Source: Diogma glabrata (lineage: Eukaryota > Arthropoda > Insecta > Diptera > Cylindrotomidae). Taken from it: DNA of 64,000 bases. Below the pieces are notes generated by a model, which saw only the letters and a program-made list of their open reading frames with translations, made no database searches and was not told the DNA's origin. A program made the position numbers and the translations under genes. The stretch is taken from positions 238,126,554-238,190,553 of the forward strand of contig OY856186.1 of assembly GCA_963693315.1 (NCBI GenBank). The letters are read 5' to 3'. Shown here in pieces: positions 44,640-57,600 of this stretch (positions are counted from its first letter, which is position 1; every line of letters begins with the position of its first letter).

Positions 44640-45290
44640 AAACCAAATTTTTTCCGCGGGGAGGAATGTTGTAAAACCAATTACAGAGTGTTCCTACAAC
44701 AACGCCCCAAACTAATATATCATTATCTTACAATTGGCCTAAAACTCAATTCATATTTATAAACAAACGTTGAGTAAAACTTTAGTTTTTATAAATCACT
44801 TTCCACTGTTTGGGTTATCCTAAAATATTACAAAATCGTTTCGTTTAAATAAAATTAAAATAAATGTTTAATTCGCGAAATTGCATTACTTACCTTTTAA
44901 ATTCAATAAAATAAAAACAAAAACTAAAGTTTTGGCCAGTGGGTCAATTAATTTCAGCAATAATTTTAATGTGTAAAAAATTTTGATCGTTCATCAATTT
45001 TAAATTTTAAAAGCATTTAATTAATCGGTCCATAAGTCAGTCGTTCAGTTCAAATTAAGAAGCAAGCACGAGTAACAAGCAATAAAACCGTCAATCAAAA
45101 ACGAGTTCTCAGAAGTAATTATCGATTAAGCAAAAAAACAAGTAAAATCAACCAGTAATAATAAGGAGTGTTGTAGGTTATGTGAATACATTAAAATATA
45201 CGTTTCTAGCTAAACAAATAAATGTTTTTAAATAAACTGTTCGAAAATAAATAAATTATTAATAAATTGTAATGGTGCCAAAGGCAGAAC
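44640..45290 (+). mobile_element. Possible solo LTR or LTR junction
   Basis: A purine tract gcggggaggaa at 44661 directly precedes TGTTGTAAAACC, as a polypurine tract precedes a 3' LTR. Near 45272 the text tggtgccaaaggcagaacc looks like a primer-binding site after an LTR end. Having both sides would suit a solo LTR with flanking internal scraps. No partner LTR or pol sequence is nearby, so this remains tentative. Confidence 0.3.
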
Positions 45291-45553
45291 CAAACCGTAT
45301 CACTATCGAAAGACAATACTAAATGAATTACTTTAACTATACCTTAACTTTCATTGCTACATAAAATCATTAATAAATTAAGTAGTGTCACATTATTCAC
45401 TACATTTTAAGTTAATCTATATAAACCAAGTTACATTACAAATTATACCTTAAAAGTAGTGTTCAACAATGAGTTTGCACTACACTTCCGAAAAATCAGT
45501 AGTGTTATCGCTTTATTGCACTGCAGTTCCACATATCAAAATAATAGTGTAAT

Positions 45554-47383
45554 AAAATATGGAGGGGCTGAAATCTTACAGCTCTGAGATATCAAGACTT
45601 CGGTCTGGGTAAAGGATTTTGATATAGTTTTCGGCAAAAAACTTTCAGGAGGACATGGTTTTTAGTTTTGGGCAGCAATGTATATCAAACATAACTCTTT
45701 GTTAAAGTACAAGTATTTTTTATATCTGTTTAAAAATTTATTACAAAACTAACACGAAATATCAATACGTTGCCGGAAAATTATAATCAAAATTCCAAAA
45801 ATATTGTTAAATTAAATAAAATCAAACTTTTTCAAAAATATTCCAAAAACTAGAATGAAATCAAATACTTAACTTTTTCTAAATTCCGATAATATTCCAA
45901 AAATTCTTAAAAATTCAAGCTTTTCCAAAATTGTAAAAATATTGCAAAAATTATTACAAAATCAAAAATTAAAACTTTTTTCAAAATTATAATAAAATCA
46001 AAAATTTAAAATTTTTCAAAATTCTAAAAATATTCCAAAAATTCTTACAAAATCAAAAAATGAAACATTTTTCAAAATTCTAAATATATATATATAAAAT
46101 TAAAAAATTCTATTTTTTTCAAAATTCTAAAATTATTGCAAAAATTATAACAAAATCAAAAATTGAAACCTTTTTCAAAATTCCAAAAATCAGAATGAAA
46201 TCATGTATTGAAACTTTTTCTAAATTCCAATAATAATCCAAAAATTCTTAAAAATTCAAACTTTTTCCAAAATTCTAAAAATATAGCAAAAATTATTACA
46301 AAATCGAAAATTGAAAATTTTTTCAAAATTCCAAAAATTATAATAAAATCAAAAATTAAAAATTTTTCAAAATTCTAAAAATGTTCCAAAAATTCTTATG
46401 AAATCAAAAAATTAAAACTTTTTCCGAAATTCTAAAAATATTGCAAAAATTATTACAAAATCAAAATACAAACTTTTTCAAAATTCCAAAAATATTTCAA
46501 AAACTATAACAAATTCAAAAATTTCCATGTTCAATTTCATTTCAATTACATTTACGTCTAAAAACAGCCATATTTTTTTTCCAAAAATTGGCTAAAAAAT
46601 AAATGAAATCATTTTTTGACACACTTGACAACATTTTTTTGACAAACTTATAATGCCATAATTCTCAATAATAATAATAAAATCTCATTTCTAACAAACA
46701 ATCAATTTTATTTTTTTTCCAAAAAATTAAGTAAAAAAATAAACAAAAATCTCTCTTTTGACACACTTATCAACATTTTTTTGACAAACTTGTAATGCAA
46801 TAATTCTCAATAATAATAATAAAATCTCATTTCAAACAAACAATTAACTTTATTTTTTTTCCAAAAAATTAGGTAAAAAAATAAATAAAAATCTCTCTTT
46901 TGACACACTTGACAACATTTTTTTGACAAACTTATAATGCAATAATCTAGTTTTTTATCTCACATACCAATCCCTACCATCAAAATCTCTCCAAATTTAA
47001 TGTTCCTACTCGTAATCACTTAAAATGAACGTTTTTTAAGCCAAAAATATGAAAATTTGCTATTTTTGACACACATAATGATTTTTTTGACACACTTCCG
47101 GTACAGTTATCGAACACAGCGTCCTTTCGGACCTGTCCCTTGAGCAAACCTATTTTTAGAAAAAAAAATTTTTGAAATCCCTCCAGCGGTTTTCCCTGCA
47201 GCGTAGGTAATGACGGCGGCCGGACGGCCGGCCAGCCGGCCGGCAGACAGACATACATTTTTTTTTTTTGCTTTTTTAGAATCAGGAGGTCCTAAAACGT
47301 CGAGAAATGTCAAAAAAACTGGGGGTAAGAATTTGACTTTGAGCTCATGAATGTAATACTTAGGTCTTTCAGACCGAAGTAAT
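45554..47383 (+). mobile_element. Family K element, copy 5 (full length, 1.83 kb)
   Basis: This is the reference copy. It starts aaaatatggaggggctgaaa. The subterminal motif acttcggtctg (45597-45607) recurs inverted as cagaccgaagt at 47370-47380. The interior holds an AT-rich array of degenerate 45-50 bp units (about 45785-46520), two or three repeated blocks of tgacacacttgacaacattt followed by aataataataaaa, then a GC-rich zone with palindromic ggccggacggccggccag (47220). The end ggtctttcagaccgaagtaat contains a 5 bp stem, 3 base loop hairpin (47363-47375). No transposase is coded; short frames on it are not conserved. Confidence 0.88.
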
Positions 47384-48150
47384 ACATAAAAAATTGCACT
47401 ACAACGGTCAGCTTCGCAAAGTAGTTCAGCGATGATACTTAGATTCATACGCACAGATGCGTTTTCTTGTGTGGAAATAAAATTGCAAAGGTATGGTGGA
47501 TTGCTTACCTTTATTGTAAAGAAATTTCTCGAATAATTAGGCTTTTAACTGCAACCTATTGTTTAAGATCATTGAATTGACAACCGCATATATGGAAGGA
47601 ATTGGTTGCAACCAGATTACAAATAGACCCAGCGATAAGTTTTCGTAAATGCAGTAGAAACGAAACGAGGTCAGGTGTTCTAAGACCATCAAAATTGTAA
47701 GATGCAATACTTCGATCCGATTAAGTCAATGTATAAGCGTCGAGTGGGCATTTTTGATTAAAGCGCATCAACCACTGGAACGCGCTGCAACATGTTAGGA
47801 GCTTTCACTGTTTTGCAGATGTTACTTTGCAGAGAATCAGAGGAGTTAATCTGATTGACCACCCAAAGCCAAAATATTGTCCAAATCTAGATTACGATTT
47901 TACAAAGCCTTAGTATGAGCTGTGGTAGTCTTCAGTCAAAAACTTCAGACTAACTTTCACCAAATGAAGAATCTTATTACATTCGAAAGGAAAGTAATAG
48001 GAAATCACTCCACTCATGGAATACTGTTATATATGTAATTGGTTTCATTGAATTCAGCCGAGAGCCCATTGGGAAGAATATTGGTTTCAAAATTAAAATT
48101 TTTCATTCAAATCGTGCTAACAAAATCAGCATCTGAAGAACACAAACTGT
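47384..48150 (+). pseudogene. Decayed LINE remnant
   Basis: At 47886-48010 the plus strand reads KSRLRFYKALV, a stop, then AVVVFSQK and MKNLITFERKVIG, which matches the post-RT region of RTE/jockey LINEs (compare 36740-37229). The upstream 480 bases may be older parts of the same copy, but no motif is readable. Confidence 0.5.
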
Positions 48151-48152
48151 CT

Positions 48153-48216
48153 TTAACCGTTATGTCAACAGCAGAACTGTTTTACGCAAGTCAACAGTAA
48201 CATACCCGGGTATACA
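48153..48216 (+). repeat. Deleted copy of the ACATACCYGGGTAT repeat
   Basis: It reads ttaaccgttatgtcaacagc, then gttttacgcaagtcaacagt and aacatacccgggtatac. Compared with the full copy at 49826-50060 (inverted), most of the middle is deleted. Confidence 0.65.
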
Positions 48217-48343
48217 TATAAATATACATATATATATACACTAGACTGGTCGTTAAAAACTAAATTTTCCGAGACGCCCCCTAGAAAAATTCTTTGTGGT
48301 CAAAAAACCACAACGGCATTATTTTTTTTTAAATCAACAGAAC

Positions 48344-48887
48344 ACGTGCCGCAAAATCGTCGAAGTTGATTTTTTGAAAAATTCGTAGATTTTTTCAAAT
48401 ATCTCATAAAATATGCAGATGCCAAAAAATCACATAACCATTTTTGTAGGAAATTTAATTCTCTACAAAAAAACATCCACGTCATTTTTTCCCGAAAACG
48501 TATAGTTCTCATGATATTTTGAAAATGAACTTGTAAGTTTTCGTAATTGTTAAAAAACATAAAAATAAAGATGACGAAAAAGTCCTAATCTTCTTCTTAT
48601 GCTATAGAATGAAATGTATAAAAAATAATCGTGACAAAAAAAATCAAAATTAGAACTTTTTCGTCGAAATTTTCATCATTTGGTTTTACGAGTTTCGACG
48701 AATTTCAAGTTTTATTTCAAAATATCATCAGAAATATAGGTTTTAGGAGGAAAATGATTTGGACTTTTTTTGTAGAGAACTACATTTCCTACAAAAATGA
48801 TTATGTGATATTTTTGTGACATCTGCATATTTTATGAAATATTAACGATTTTATCAAAAAATCTACTTCGATGATTTTGCGGCACGT
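48344..48887. mobile_element. Hairpin element (family L), 544 bp
   Basis: The left end acgtgccgcaaaatcgtcga and the right end tcgatgattttgcggcacgt are inverted. Arms of about 250 bp continue: tcataaaatatgcagatgcc pairs with catctgcatattttatgaaa, and gaaaaagtcctaatc pairs with aattagaactttttc. The centre is near 48616. The frames at 48300-48560 and 48631-48819 are mirror shadows of the two arms, not genes. Confidence 0.88.
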
Positions 48888-49122
48888 ATATCGATTACCT
48901 TCCAATTTGCCTGCTAAAGTTTTTGTCATCATATAGAAATCTGTAAATCATAGATAGCATAGAAAATCAAAACAATTGAAATAACGGCAAGATTTAAGTT
49001 CATTATTTTATATTTTATATATGTATTGTTACCGTTTTAACCTTTTGATAATACTATACCAACAAATTAACTATAGAACCGTAGTAGAATATAACGATTG
49101 CGTCACATTCTTCAAACAAGTG

Positions 49123-49326
49123 AAAGAATGAATAAAATTACAATGAAAGACATATACTTGGAGGGCTATATATTCATCAGTATTTTACAATTTATATGTT
49201 CATGAGTATTTTATGTTCATATATATGTTCATCAGTATTTTATAATTTATAATCATTTTTATCCACGACTACTAAAGAATATATACTTTCCATGCGTATA
49301 TCTTTCATTGTAATTGTATTCATTCC
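49123..49326. mobile_element. Small TIR element (MITE-like), about 200 bp
   Basis: Inverted ends: gaatgaataaaattacaatg with gaaagacatatac on the left, and gtatatctttcattgtaatt with gtattcattc on the right. The interior has three catcagtattttata-like repeats. Confidence 0.7.
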
Positions 49327-49584
49327 CATTTATATAAAAAATTCTCTTTTATTTATTTCATTCCACTTTATTTATAAAAAAATCCTCTAACAAATTAAAA
49401 ACTTGATTTGTTGGTATAGTAATATAAACAAGTTTAACCAAGAACAATACATATATAAATCTAAAATAAACAATAAACGTTGTGTTTTTCTTGTTTTCTA
49501 TGATAAATTAATTTCAATATGGAGATATAAAGTTTTAAATGAAAACTTTATATTATTTCAAATATTTTTAAAGTTGTGGATAAA

Positions 49585-49719
49585 ATAGCATCTTGTATTC
49601 GCTTAGGATGAAGGCAATTCTTCACTCGGATGATTCGCTCCACTCGCTACGCTCGTTCCGGGAAACTTCACTCTCGTGAAGAATTGCCTTCATTCTAAGC
49701 TCATACAAGAATCTACTAT
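49585..49719. repeat. GC-richer cruciform with 45-50 bp stem
   Basis: Inverted arms: cttgtattcgcttaggatga on the left and tcattctaagctcatacaag on the right, both with aaggcaattcttcac and its inverse gtgaagaattgcctt. The loop is GC-rich and contains cactcgctacgctcg. The contrast with AT-rich surroundings is sharp. Confidence 0.85.
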
Positions 49720-49825
49720 TATACCATAAGTATTTTTTTCATATATTTTCATATAATTATTATAATTACAAAAAATAACTCAAAATAAACTATTCTTTTC
49801 AATTATATAATCATATTTGCATGCG

Positions 49826-50060
49826 TTTTATTATACATACCCAGGTATGTATGCTGTTGACGTAAGGGTGCAACTTTGTAAATGGGCTTTATCTTCTAAA
49901 CGGATGATCCAATCCTAACAAAACTTGAGACTATTGCGTAAAACACTTTTGCCTAGGATATCATGAAATTTCAAGTCGATTCGGTTATCCAGTTCCGAGC
50001 TACAGCGTTTTAAAAACACAAAAAATACCCAGGTATGTTGCCGTTGACATAAAGGTTAAT
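49826..50060 (-). repeat. Full copy of the ACATACCYGGGTAT repeat
   Basis: Read on the minus strand, the unit opens with tatgtcaacggcaacatacc and closes with tacgtcaacagcatacatac, both followed by tgggtat, so the ends are near-identical direct repeats around about 170 bp (with cgctgtagctcggaactgga). A shortened copy lies inverted at 48153-48216. Confidence 0.7.
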
Positions 50061-52133
50061 TATAACATTTTGTATTCTCATAGTTACGTCAATGGGAAAA
50101 AACTTCATTTACTTTCGCATTGACACCTTTTGTTTTAATATTTATTATACAATTCACTCAATCAATAATCAATTTCCACTAACGATTGAATTGACCTACA
50201 AAATCTATCTTTGAAAACAAAATTAAACGTGAATAATCAATCAAAACGATACAGAAAATTAAAAAGTGAATCGTAATCTCCTTGCTTGATTCATTCATTC
50301 TATTCTGGTTAATTTTTGTTTTTTTTTTTCAAGAAATAAAACAGCAACAAAAACAGAACGAACCATTAAAATCTTATAACTATGTATATACAATAATATA
50401 CATAAATAAAAAAAAATTCACTTTCATTTAATCATCAATTTAAAATCTTATTTCTTACAACATAGAGACAGAAAGACTTGAGTTTAGATAAGTCACGTTT
50501 TTGTTCTAAAAAAAAAATTAAATGTACATAAATATAAAATCGACTTAGTAAATGTGCGAAAGAATTATTTCTTCAAGTTATGATTATTTTCTTAATGGCT
50601 TTTTTTTTTGGCTAAATTTAATGACCTTATTTGTTAACTTGTTATGTAATTCAAACGTTTACTTAATTTTATTATTGTGATTTGTATGATTTACCATTAA
50701 GATAGAAATAAAACAAAAAGTTAATCTTAAATATACCGAAAAGTGTTTTCATTTACAAGTTTTTTCCCACAAATAGGTAAAAATGCGAAAAACTACATAA
50801 CACAAACTAAAAAAAATATTAAGAAAATTAATTTTAATTGAGAAAATATACGAGTTTCCCACCTATTAAAACGATTGTTGCTAAACAACAAGTAGATATC
50901 GTCAATTAAAATAAAAGTCAGCCTTAAGATAATTTATTAAACCGAAAAAAATGAATTAATTTTCCTCTTCGTGTTATAATGATATCTTAAGACGTTTACC
51001 TAACCTCAATTTAACTATTCAGTCCTAATCTAAGTATAATTTTTTTAATATTATTTTGGTGTCTTGTAGGATGGCGGTTTTATTTTTTTTATTTTTATAT
51101 TGTTGGTTTTGATTTATTGAAGATTTTAAATTAACATTTTATAAATAAAGATCATAACAAGAATAAGAAATTTAAAAAGCAAAATCGTAAAAAAGAACCA
51201 TCACAACAGTTTTTCTTCAGAGAAAATAGAAAAAAAGAACTTCGTTTTACGAATTAATTAGTTAATCTAGGAGTTGGTGGTCAGATAATAAAAAAAAATT
51301 GTTCTAGATCAGGATTATTCCTTCTTCAGTAAAAACTATTCTTTCCTTTCTAGGCAAAATATAGGTTAATTTTGGTTTTTTTAACAACTACTAACTGTGT
51401 GCGTTATTAGTCTTAAAAATGTTGCGCAAATGTTGCGGGACACAATAAAATCAGTTATTCGATTACATTGAACTCTGAAATAAGTTTCTTTGATTGTATT
51501 TTATAAAAAATCAACATAGGCATTTTCGCACTTACTGTATATAAAACAATAAATTCAAACTAATTCGCATGTTCCTCTCTCGAAAATTGAAAAAGACAAA
51601 TGGCACTATGACTATCATTTTTTGAATGAAATTGAATTAAATATCCAATGTGAAAAATTAGTTTATTGTATTGTTTTTTGGTTTCCTATTAGTATAAAAT
51701 TTTTATGTCTGTCATTTTCAAGTCATTTTATTAATGGTACAAAAAATAAATAAAAATCATGACTTTTTTAATTTGTTTTCCAACTTTTTACGTTTTAAGT
51801 ATTGATCAATGAATTTTTCAAAATTCAATTTAAATTAATACATTTCATTCTGTCGTGAGGACAAAACAGTGTATTGGGTTCATGTTTAATGAATTTTATT
51901 TTCTCGCAAATTAGCAATGACTGCTCGTGTCTCGGTCGCATTGTAAACTTTTGCTTGAAAAAGAAGTACATCATTAAAACACTAAGTTAATAAAATACAA
52001 TTAAACAATTGTTTTCTCAAAGGAATGCTTATCCCTCTTTTTAATCCACTTTTACTAACTGTTTAAGCCATTCAATAATTAATTTTCTCTTAATTATATA
52101 CCAGGAGCCAGAATAATAAAAAAATATGAATAG
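50061..52133. other. Two kb of AT-rich DNA without recognised features
   Basis: No open frame with motifs, no long inverted or tandem repeat, no match to other parts of the window. It may be host intergenic or intronic sequence. Confidence 0.45.
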
Positions 52134-53130
52134 ATTACTTCGGTCTGAAAGGCTCGAGAATGTATCGAGCCAAAAGTAAAATTCTTTCCCCCACTTTTTT
52201 TGGCATTTCTCGACGTTTTAGGACCTACTGATTCAAAAAAACAAAAAAAAATGTATGGCCGGCCGCCGTCGCAACCGACGAAATCTAGAAAGCCGCTAAA
52301 GGGATATCAAAAAAATGTTTTTTTTTAAATAGGTATACTCAATAGGAAGAGCCGAGAAGACGAAGTGTTGGATAATTGTACCGGAAGTGTGTCAAAAAAA
52401 TATTTAAGTGTGTCAAAACGAATAGGAACATTGAATTTGAAGAAATCTTAATGGTCGGGATTTGTATGTGAGACCAAAAACTAGATTATTGCATTATAAG
52501 TTTGTCAAAAAAAGAATGATTTTCATTTTTTTTACTCAAATTTTTGGAAAAAAATGAAATTAATTATTTGTATGACATGAAATGTAATCGAACATGAAAT
52601 TGGATGTAGAAATTTTTGATTTTGGTATTATTTTTGGAATTTCGAAAAAATTTTGTATATATGATTTTGTAAGAATTTTCGGAATATTTCTAGAGTTTTG
52701 AAAATGTTTAGATTTTTATATTATTGATTTATTTTTAATTTTTGCGATATTTTTAGAATTTTGGAATAAGTTTTTTCAATTTCGAATTTTTTATTTGGAA
52801 AAAGATTAATTTTTAATTTTGTAATAATTTTTGAAATATTTTTGAATTTTGAACAAAGTTTGTATTTTTGATTTTGTTATAATTTTTGCGATATTTTAAG
52901 TATTTTTGGAAAAATTTTTTGGATATCAAATTTTTGAAATATTTTTAGAATTTTGGACAAAGTTTCAATTTTTGACTGTGCAATGATTTTTGTAATATTT
53001 TTAGAATTTGGAAAAAAAGTTTATATATTTGATTTTGTTATAATTTTTGCAATATTTTTAGAATTTTGAAAAAAAAATTCAATTTTGATTTTGTTATAAT
53101 TTTTGCAATATTTTTAGAATTTAAAAAAAA
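52134..53130 (-). mobile_element. Family K element, copy 6
   Basis: It starts at the constant terminus attacttcggtctgaaaggc, followed by ttttggcatttctcgacgtt, a shortened GC-rich patch (ggccggccgccgtcgc), gtgtgtcaaaa motifs, then the degenerate array (tttttgcaatatttttagaa). The far terminus is missing. Frames at 53038-53269 are shadows of the array. Confidence 0.85.
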
Positions 53131-54150
53131 AGGTAAAATTGTTTTCATTATTATTTTGCAATCTGGATACTGGCGACTATGGTCTGTACTAACATTTTTA
53201 AATGACATGCAGGCATATATTAAAGCCCGTGTCACTGACGCATACAGTTTTCTTGCCTACTACAATTAATAATAATTTAAATTAAACAAATGGATTACTG
53301 AGTTACGTTTACAAATCTACATAGTACATATTAACGACTACATTTTGATTAATATAATAATTTCATTAAATTATTTAATTTTATTAAATTAAACATGGTT
53401 TTCTTGGTCCGAGTTTACCGTAGAGAACATGACATGAACAAACGTTGCGCTGGTTTTAGAGACATCAAACAATAAATATCTGTTTGAAATAAGATATTTA
53501 AAATTTTGCGCAAACTTTAGATTGCTTCTATCACTGAGCAGTTTTTCTGAAAAAATGGACGTTCCAAGTTTTAATTTTTAAAGAAATAGAACGCCAAATC
53601 TTTCGAACTTTCCGATTTTTATTAACGTTCACTGGATGGGGAATATGATTTCATTTAGTTGGAGCATGCAAACATTTTTCTATTTTTAGATATTTTGTCA
53701 ACGACAACAAGTAGTTTTGGTTGATCCTAACTTGGGTAAATATTTACAAAACTAGATCAAATCCGTTAGATGTAGACTATCACCGAAACGTATAATTTTT
53801 AATTATTCCAGACTGCGAACAATAACTGGAACAGATACAAAATATTATATTAGGACGCATTAGAAAGTGCCCCATTTCATAGTAATATCGGAAGCTAAAC
53901 TCTCTATTATCTGTCTCAAGTGTACAAAAAAATTCAGTTATGCTCAAACACAAAGCTTTTTGTAGCTTACAGCTATCGTGATTAGAAATAATCCATCACA
54001 ACAAATTTATTGGGTCTACTTGTTGATCTCAGGGCAGCCAATTTATGCCAAGGAATTAAAACTAACCAATTTATTATTTAGACTTTGATTGGCTACAAAA
54101 CTGAGAAAATTAAACCAACACGAGCAGAAATTAGTTAGGGAAAACTTGAA
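53131..54150. other. No gene recognised
   Basis: Mixed AT-rich sequence with no motif-bearing frame or repeat arm. Confidence 0.4.
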
Positions 54151-54154
54151 TACA

Positions 54155-54680
54155 GTCAGGGCGTGATCAGGTCTTGGTCAATCCATAGAGGGCAAACCTT
54201 ATTAGGGTAATCTGATGTGGCCCTGTTCCGAGCCTGATTTACAATACCCTTAGGGTTAATCTTATTTTAATATATCAGGTCCTGATCAAATTTTTCGTAT
54301 TTGAGCCCTAGCTGAAATTTCAATTGGCTAAAATTCACTAGAGTATTATCCATTTTAGAAATATATTAAACTATATATTCGTTTCATGAACGTTTTAGTT
54401 ATCGGTTCTCAGCTGAAAGACTAAATTAATAGTAATTATAAGGTGGTATGTGTTTTAATGTTTTCCATTGTAATTTTTTTAATTTAATTTAATTAATTTA
54501 TGTATATTATATATAAATGAATATTAGGGTATGGTTCGGATATCCCAATCAGGACCTGATCCGGCAATCCCAATAAGAACCTAAGGGAATAATAAGGGAA
54601 AAACTAATACTCATGATCAGGGTCCAATCAGGCTGCCCTACCAATGCCTGATTAGAACGTTATTTGACCAGTCAGCATTA
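54155..54680. mobile_element. Possible MITE with gatcagg-rich arms
   Basis: tatatcaggtcctgatcaaa (about 54280) and cccaatcaggacctgatccg (about 54550) are inverted counterparts, as are cccttagggttaatctta (54250) and aagaacctaaggg (54575), and the caggg-rich outer segments. Similarity is patchy, so the ends are approximate. Confidence 0.45.
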
Positions 54681-57600
54681 ACCTCATTCCTATAGCTTGG
54701 AAAGCTAAGTCTAATTTCACATTCTGTTATTTTTTCATAGCTCGAATTTTATTTAACAAGTGACCTTGTATCTAGTATCTCTAATTCTAAATGAATAAAC
54801 AAGATTACATAAATTGGCGTCAAACGTTTTAAATGAGGGGAATTATTTTCCAAGTCAGAAAATTTACATAAATTAATAATTATTGATAAATAAAATTAAC
54901 ATTTTTGTTCAATAAAAGTATAAGAAAATTTTGAAAGAGTAAGACAAGATATAGATAGTTCAACAAGCTAGGAAAGAAAAGTTTGTATTCCAACCACACA
55001 GGTCCGTTGTTTAAGGATATTCTTTGACCTCATCCAGTCTTGTTCAGAATACTCGCAATTTTATAGTATTTCCAAACTAGAAGGCAACCCAAAACCACAC
55101 AACCAATGGAAAGTATATCAAAACCATTTTGAACTAGTATGTTTCGTTTAACTGACAGTCGGATGGTCTCCGTATTAATTATGCTTCAATCAGCTATATT
55201 TTCTAAAAATCACGATGTTTTGAATGCTAAATGTCATTCATTGCTCGTAGATAGATTTACTGTTATTTTAAATGCCGCAGGTGTTGGTTAAACTTGAAAG
55301 AAAGCGTTGTTGACAAAGACTAGCGCTCTTAGAAAAAAATTAATCCAGTGTGATTCGAAGTGGTCTAAATAATACAAAGAATTTGAATATATCATTCATA
55401 ATATTGCAACATGGTTGTAATTTAAACATCTCAACGATAAATCTCGCTGATTGGAAAACACTTTAACAATGGTTTCAATAATAACTTTCTACAAGGTACT
55501 TGTTGATTTATTAAATTAAGTAAAGATAAACACCGATTATTTTAATTCAATTTAATCTATACAAACCTTTAACACAACAGCTAATGTTCATAACTGGCAA
55601 TCCTAGATTATCCAGTTTGATAGGAAGAGAACTAAAGATTATGGTTAAAAAAATAAGTATTATTTTTTTTTCTTCTCCAACATCTTAGTTTTATTTAATT
55701 TTTTTTACTTCTTTGCTGTCTGGTTATCTTGTTGTGTGCAACCATCTGGTCAATTTGTTATCTTTCTCATTGTATTTATGAGTTTGGTCTTCTTAAATGA
55801 CTATCAAATAGTGTTTTGATTTTTTTGTTCAACACTATCTTCATTCAATTAAGTTCTCTAACGACCAACAAAATCTGATTAGCGGACTCTTTTTTTTACA
55901 ATATAAAGAAAACAAACAATCAACACATTAATCATACCTTAATTACGTAATATCAAACAACTTACTTGTAATATAACAGTAATGATCAGGGAATAAATAG
56001 GAATTTGTGGGTCATTGTGAAATTGATTCAGTTGAGGAGAAATAGCACAATTTTGTGGAACTACCAGACTACAATCAACATCCTAAGCTATGTTTTTTTA
56101 TATAGTATTATGCATATGTTATTTCATTTTTCTTTTTTGAAGTTTTTTTGTTTTTTGTTGATTTCAATGATTTTCTGAATTTTAATTGTATTAGAAATTT
56201 TTCTATGTCAGAGAGCAGGTGTTATTTTTTTCTTCTTGTTGCTAAATCCAGGTTTAAACCATAAAAGGCATCAAAGGTGAGACTTTGTCTAGATTCACTA
56301 AAGGTGGATAGTAATACAAAAAAGTTAGTTTATCCTGGGTAAAAAATTGAACATATTTTAAGTTGTTTACTCAAAACATATTCCATTGGCTTTGATTTGA
56401 AAGAGTCTTTTTGGAAAACCTCGATAACTTAGCGCTCTGATTTTTATGTTTTGAAAATTCCTAAAGCTGGAAGTAAAGTATCTTGGAAATGTGATTGACA
56501 AAAGGGAGCATCAAGATCCATTATTACAAAGGAGCAGCAAATGAAATGTTCCTTATCTCAACTTCAAATTGACCAGTTAGAAGATTTACTGACGAGTCAT
56601 TTCAGAGTGTTGCATTATTCATAACTCCTAACTGCAATTTGCTTAAAAATCACCAAGTAAATTTCGGACAAAAGAAGCTGTGGATTTTAACGTGATTAAA
56701 CAAGATTAACGACAGCTTTAATTTTAACTAACGCTGATTTTATCAAACTATTAACACTACAGTGCGATGCAATCAATGACGGAGTAAGTTGTGTACTTAC
56801 TGGTTTGTCGTCTAACCGTTCTGTCGTCTCGTAGTTTGTTTGCTTTAAAACCTAATTTTAAAACATTTTAGTTGAAAATAACCTTTTCTTGAGAAATTCA
56901 AAATGAATTTAGATCTACTGGTGCGCTAGTAATGTGTAAACTGTTTATATAATTATTTTGATTATTTTTAGGAATACTGAATATGCTTTAACGTATTCCC
57001 AAAATCAGGTCAAAATGCTAACAAACAAATCTTTAATAAAAATGAACACACTATTTTTGGAAAAGGACTTTGTGTGTTAATCTCTTACATAGAAATAAAC
57101 TACACTTTTTGTTTGTTTTCAAATTTTTACCTTTCCAAAAATTTCCATTATTATCTGTTTGCACAAACAAATTTCTTTCGAATGAAATTCCACCATCAAA
57201 AAGTTATTTCATGTTTATTAATAATTCATAAACTTTATGACAATAATAATAAAAACAACAAAAACCCATAAATACAAATAAATTATATTAATATTTTTGG
57301 CTTCCTTGGGGTAAAAAATATGGAATATACTCCAACAATGGTTTATCCAGTTACAACAAACCATTAATCCAAATACTGCTAACTCGCAAAGGTATACGTA
57401 TATCTTGAAATCATCAACACGAATTATAAAACATATCATACGTCAAGTTATTATTTTTATTAATTTCATTATAGCTTTTTTTGGACATTGGAGAATGTGT
57501 CAACTGTTTTTATTTTTCCTTTTTTATCTGATTTAGTCACGCTGAAATGAAAATTGAAAAGAACAAAAAAAAATAGTTGTAGTAAATGGAAATGAATTAA

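Noticed and set aside
47016..47454. Minus-strand frames with SAGRLAGRP-like text, resembling a proline/arginine-rich protein
   Set aside because: They read through the GC-rich ggacggccggcc patch of family K and are not open in other copies.
48300..48819. Two frames of 86 and 62 codons with similar sequence (EKMTWMFF / RKMIWTFF)
   Set aside because: They are the two mirror arms of the family L hairpin.
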